Shown here one piece after another: positions 63,703-64,000 of a stretch of DNA of 64,000 nucleotides (position 1 is its first letter; every line of letters starts with the position of its first letter). The translations under genes and the position numbers were made by a program. Source of the stretch: Nitratiruptor tergarcus DSM 16512 (lineage in GTDB: Bacteria > Campylobacterota > Campylobacteria > Campylobacterales > Nitratiruptoraceae); contig NZ_AP026671.1 in assembly GCF_027946175.1 (NCBI RefSeq), forward strand, positions 868,001 through 932,000, given 5' to 3'. The notes beneath the pieces are model-generated. The model made no database searches. It was not told the DNA's origin and saw nothing but the letters and a program-made list of their open reading frames with translations.

Positions 63703-64000
63703 TTAAATTTCTACACGCTCAGCAATAGCTTTGGAAAGGGAAAGTGTGTCCACATTTTCAAGATTTACACCGGTTGGAACACCTTGGGCGATTTTTGTAA
63801 ATTTTATGGCATACTCTTGGAGCTGATCCTCGATATAGAGTATAAGTGCATCATTTTGAATCGAGGGTGTAAAAGCAAAAATAATCTCTTGTATCTTTTT
63901 TATTGTAACGAGATTTTTAAGCTTATCAAGATTTGTCTGGTTGAGTCCTTCAAAGACAAAGTAGAGACCATTATATTCCCCACTCTCCTCGATGATATAG
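63703..64000 (-). CDS. recR: Recombination protein RecR, C-terminal part (start outside window)
   Basis: The - strand frame ending at TAA 63703-63705 is open to the window edge. It encodes the C-terminal Toprim region (YIIEESGEYNGLYFVFEG, then LILYIEDQLQEYAIKFTKIA) ending with GVPTGVNLENVDTLSLSKAIAERVEI-like GVPTGVNLENVDTLSLSKA. RecR works with RecO in daughter-gap repair. The zinc-finger and start lie beyond 64000. A 67-base gap separates it from aroG. Confidence 0.88.
   Translation of the reverse strand, partial: YIIEESGEYNGLYFVFEGLNQTNLDKLKNLVTIKKIQEIIFAFTPSIQNDALILYIEDQLQEYAIKFTKIAQGVPTGVNLENVDTLSLSKAIAERVEI

Overview
The window looks like chromosomal DNA from a member of the Campylobacterota (former Epsilonproteobacteria), most likely a deep-sea-vent lineage near Nitratiruptor/Nautiliales. 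This is inferred from gene content: the AT-rich sequence carries HobA (a DnaA partner known only from this phylum), a short HrcA (about 263 aa), a long FolP, a short delta-prime subunit and tightly overlapping mixed-function operons. I could not run a search, so the genus is a guess. Gene density is very high and most genes overlap their neighbours by 1-40 bases.

Layout. 1-2779: the cut end of a membrane protein gene and a large secreted Ig-like repeat protein. 2819-7138 (- strand): a DNA glycosylase, hrcA-grpE-dnaK with a strong promoter and a half-perfect CIRCE operator, and rpsO. 7190-9326: two tandem near-identical IS481-like elements beside the rpsO promoter, the second truncated. 9482-11159 (+): Rrf2 regulator, DHH phosphoesterase and a small acidic protein. 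11160-22486 (-): one continuous operon, rppH-lysC-hobA-holB-folP-rlmI-ligA-tlyA-ribF-yyaL-cmoA, mixing replication, folate, flavin and RNA modification. 22592-28383 (+): hemW, a double-domain KaiC-like ATPase with a REC-like fragment and a diguanylate cyclase, DedA and a divergent Nramp-type transporter. 29273-32879 (+): tatB-tatC-queA-sixA-orf-xth. 32876-34892: PerR-like repressor divergent from a thioferritin-like protein and a periplasmic sulfurtransferase. 34966-42367 (-): ABC1 kinase, phasin-like protein, DegS-like protease, dprA, DASS transporter, YibQ-like deacetylase and ilvC. 42493-46568 (+): rnr-holA and rpsF-ssb-rpsR. 46572-52226 (-): HDOD protein, methyltransferase, hisG, coaX, BamB-like lipoprotein and YfgM-like protein. 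52313-60116 (+): gatC-pilT-cvpA-lysS-glyA-SPOR-trpE-aroE. 60282-61720: a CRISPR array of 20 repeats with no cas genes in the window. 61930-64000 (-): rhodanese, class II DAHP synthase and the end of recR.

Most of the window is housekeeping. The aromatic pathway is represented by DAHP synthase, AroE and TrpE on both sides of the CRISPR array; oxidative and metal stress by PerR, the thioferritin-like protein, Rrf2 and the transporter; and signalling by the KaiC-like/GGDEF cluster and the PilZ-like/HDOD protein.

The most unusual signals are in the CRISPR region. The 36-nt repeat places an 8-nt ATTGAGAC handle after a G-run only if the array is transcribed from the - strand. In that orientation most spacers would be antisense to the purine-rich, apparently coding strand of their targets, as an RNA-targeting (type III) system requires. 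A lone repeat-like hairpin sits about 105 bases upstream of the first repeat in the presumed leader. The KaiC-like/REC/GGDEF cluster, with a T8 run at the overlap of two reading frames, is the second point of interest.
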